From: Parachitinimonas caeni
GTDB lineage: Bacteria > Pseudomonadota > Gammaproteobacteria > Burkholderiales > Chitinimonadaceae
Length of the DNA stretch: 41,040 bases
Assembly (NCBI RefSeq): GCF_030129945.1
Contig: NZ_JARRAF010000039.1
Coordinates: forward strand, 1 to 41,040
Direction: 5' to 3'
Both the position numbers and the translations under genes were made by a program. A model generated the notes under the pieces. The model was not told the DNA's origin and made no database searches. It was given only the letters and a program-made list of their open reading frames with translations. This document shows, in pieces, positions 39,900-41,040 of this stretch. Each line of letters begins with the position of its first letter. Position 1 is the first letter of the stretch.

Positions 39900-41040
39900 C
39901 TATATACCTGAAGTGTACTGGCGGAATCAGCATTAATGATTTTCTGGATATCTCTATAATTTTTAATTTGCTCCTTATTAAACTTATCTACTGTAATACA
40001 GCCTTGAGAAACACTACCTGGATGCAATTGAAAGTCACAACGGGCCAAACCCACCACACATAATGCCATGGCCCCGTTATACCGCGTCTCGGAAGTTGTA
40101 TTCTGGGGAACAAGATTATAAAACTCTGGTTTTGATTGGTGTGGTTGGATTTTATATTTATCAACAGGAATGGGTCCTTCAAATGGCACATTACTGGCCG
40201 CTGGATTGTTTTGGGAGTTGCCTTCAGCGCCGGAAAATACTCCTATAGGCCCAACTGTTGCTGATTTATCCCCACTATCGGAAAAGCAAGTCAGAGAATG
40301 GGCAGAAATTGAGTAATGGCAACTTGCAAGACCCAGAGCGTCAGTACGACTGAGGGGCGAATTGTCAGCATAGGTATAGGCGTTTGTTCCTCCGTGCCAC
40401 CCCACCGGATCCTGCGTCACATACCGCCCTAGTTTGGGATCGTAATAGCGGAAGCGGTTGTAGTGGAAGCCTGTTTCCTCATCCTGCCATTGCCCCGGCA
40501 GCCGTAGCGGCTGATCCCCCTGGAGGGGGCCGGATTCGTTGAGCAGCTGGCCCCACGGATCAATCTGAGCTTGCCAGACGCGCTGACCATCGGGGTCGGT
40601 CAGGGCATAGGGCGTACCCAGGTGGTCGGTGTGGAACAGGTAGCAGCCCGTCTTCGGCGCTTGCGGGGGTTTCCAGGCGGCCTGTTTGGGCGGTTTGGCC
40701 GTATCCAGCCGTAGCAGCGGGGTGAAGCTGCCGGGGCGGTAGACGATGCGGCTTTGCCGGTCGGGGTTGTCAATCAGGCACAGGCGGTCGCCGTCCCAGC
40801 CATACCAGGTGATCTGGTCACCGGTCTGCTTGGCGATGCGGCGGCCGAAGGCGTCGTAGTCGTACCAGGTGGTACGGCTTTGGCCATCGTGTTCGGTACG
40901 CTTGCTGCAGTGTAGTTGATGCAGGCCGTCATAGCCCAGATGCAGGCGACACGGCCCTGCGTGATCGTAACGCTCGACCAGATTGCCGTGGGCGTCGTAC
41001 CGGTAGTCGATGGCGCCATCGAAGTCGATCCGGTTGCCGG
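39896..41040 (-). CDS. Rhs protein, C-terminal part with DUF2778/Tlde1-like toxin (runs off the window end)
   Basis: The frame is open from 39896 to the window end. Upstream codons encode Rhs/YD repeats (FDGAIDYRYDAHGNLVER, TWYDYDAFGRRIAKQTG) and the core end FRYYDPKLGRYVTQDPVG ... ADNSPLSRTDALGL, the conserved junction after which Rhs toxins vary. The C-terminal 135 residues contain FSGAEGNS, VPFEGPIPVDKY and CDFQLHPGSVSQGCITV, an H...S-x-GC motif as in L,D-transpeptidase-like DUF2778 proteins (Tlde1), which damage peptidoglycan. The tail is AT-richer than the core, as expected for an exchangeable toxin cassette. Delivery would be by a type VI secretion system, not visible here. Confidence 0.85.
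   Translation of the reverse strand, partial: GNRIDFDGAIDYRYDAHGNLVERYDHAGPCRLHLGYDGLHQLHCSKRTEHDGQSRTTWYDYDAFGRRIAKQTGDQITWYGWDGDRLCLIDNPDRQSRIVYRPGSFTPLLRLDTAKPPKQAAWKPPQAPKTGCYLFHTDHLGTPYALTDPDGQRVWQAQIDPWGQLLNESGPLQGDQPLRLPGQWQDEETGFHYNRFRYYDPKLGRYVTQDPVGWHGGTNAYTYADNSPLSRTDALGLASCHYSISAHSLTCFSDSGDKSATVGPIGVFSGAEGNSQNNPAASNVPFEGPIPVDKYKIQPHQSKPEFYNLVPQNTTSETRYNGAMALCVVGLARCDFQLHPGSVSQGCITVDKFNKEQIKNYRDIQKIINADSASTLQVYR

Overview
The window looks like a long stretch of a proteobacterial integrative conjugative element (ICE) or large plasmid of the PFGI-1/SPI-7 type. The best evidence is the minus-strand series parB (TIGR03764-like) > DUF2857 > TIGR03761 > DUF3158 > ssb > further DNA-metabolism genes, the usual early-gene order of that family. 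Codon use, moderately high GC, LuxR-type regulators and an Rhs effector fit a betaproteobacterium (Neisseriales such as Chromobacterium/Aquitalea are a guess, low confidence). I see no integrase, relaxase, conjugation gene, tRNA or rRNA, so neither element boundary is visible.

Layout. 1-16.7 kb: a nearly unbroken minus-strand backbone in which most stops and starts overlap by about 4 bases: parB, DUF2857, TIGR03761, DUF3158, ssb, a second TIGR03761-like gene, an EAL phosphodiesterase, a SNF2 helicase, a PcfJ-like protein, three paralogous unknowns, a truncated PAPS-reductase-like gene, a MazG-like protein, a phage Gp37/Gp68 (DUF5131) protein, a C5 cytosine methyltransferase, small unknowns and the 5' end of rdgC. 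A 98-bp miniature element with Tn402/Tn5053-like ends lies next to rdgC. 16.8-23.7 kb: a signalling cargo block, also minus strand: an HTH-like protein with a bacteriocin-leader-like tail, two tandem LuxR-type proteins, a periplasmic molybdopterin-oxidoreductase-fold protein, a hybrid histidine kinase, a third LuxR-type protein and an FkbM methyltransferase, preceded by a WGR-domain gene and an orphan antitoxin-like gene.

23.7-31.6 kb: a compact type I-G (formerly I-U) CRISPR-Cas locus with no cas1, cas2 or cas4 in the window: WYL regulator > cas3 fused to a Csb3/Cas8-like domain > csb1 (cas7) > csb2 (cas5-cas6) > leader > 12-repeat array. A perfect 33-bp palindrome covers the predicted -10 box and start of the WYL gene and separates it from a divergent gene for a secreted RCC1-repeat protein. 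Cas3 has an unusual Walker A (GKA for GKT/S). The array runs directly into the orphan antitoxin gene.

31.6-38.8 kb: accessory and maintenance genes: a membrane/zinc-ribbon-like protein, a CoiA-like nuclease, a DUF2786 protein, a StbA/StbB-like partition pair preceded by a striking array of CAYTAA-like motifs repeated exactly every 10 bp (probable centromere), and a SRAP/YedK protein. 38.8-41.04 kb: a different neighbourhood with the 3' end of an Rhs gene whose C-terminal toxin looks like a DUF2778 (Tlde1-type) L,D-transpeptidase, followed by a probable periplasmic immunity gene. The strongest candidates for something new are the WYL-controlled, adaptation-less I-G system with its fused Cas3-Cas8 and trailing antitoxin/WGR genes, the 10-bp-phased centromere, and the LuxR/kinase/leader-peptide block.
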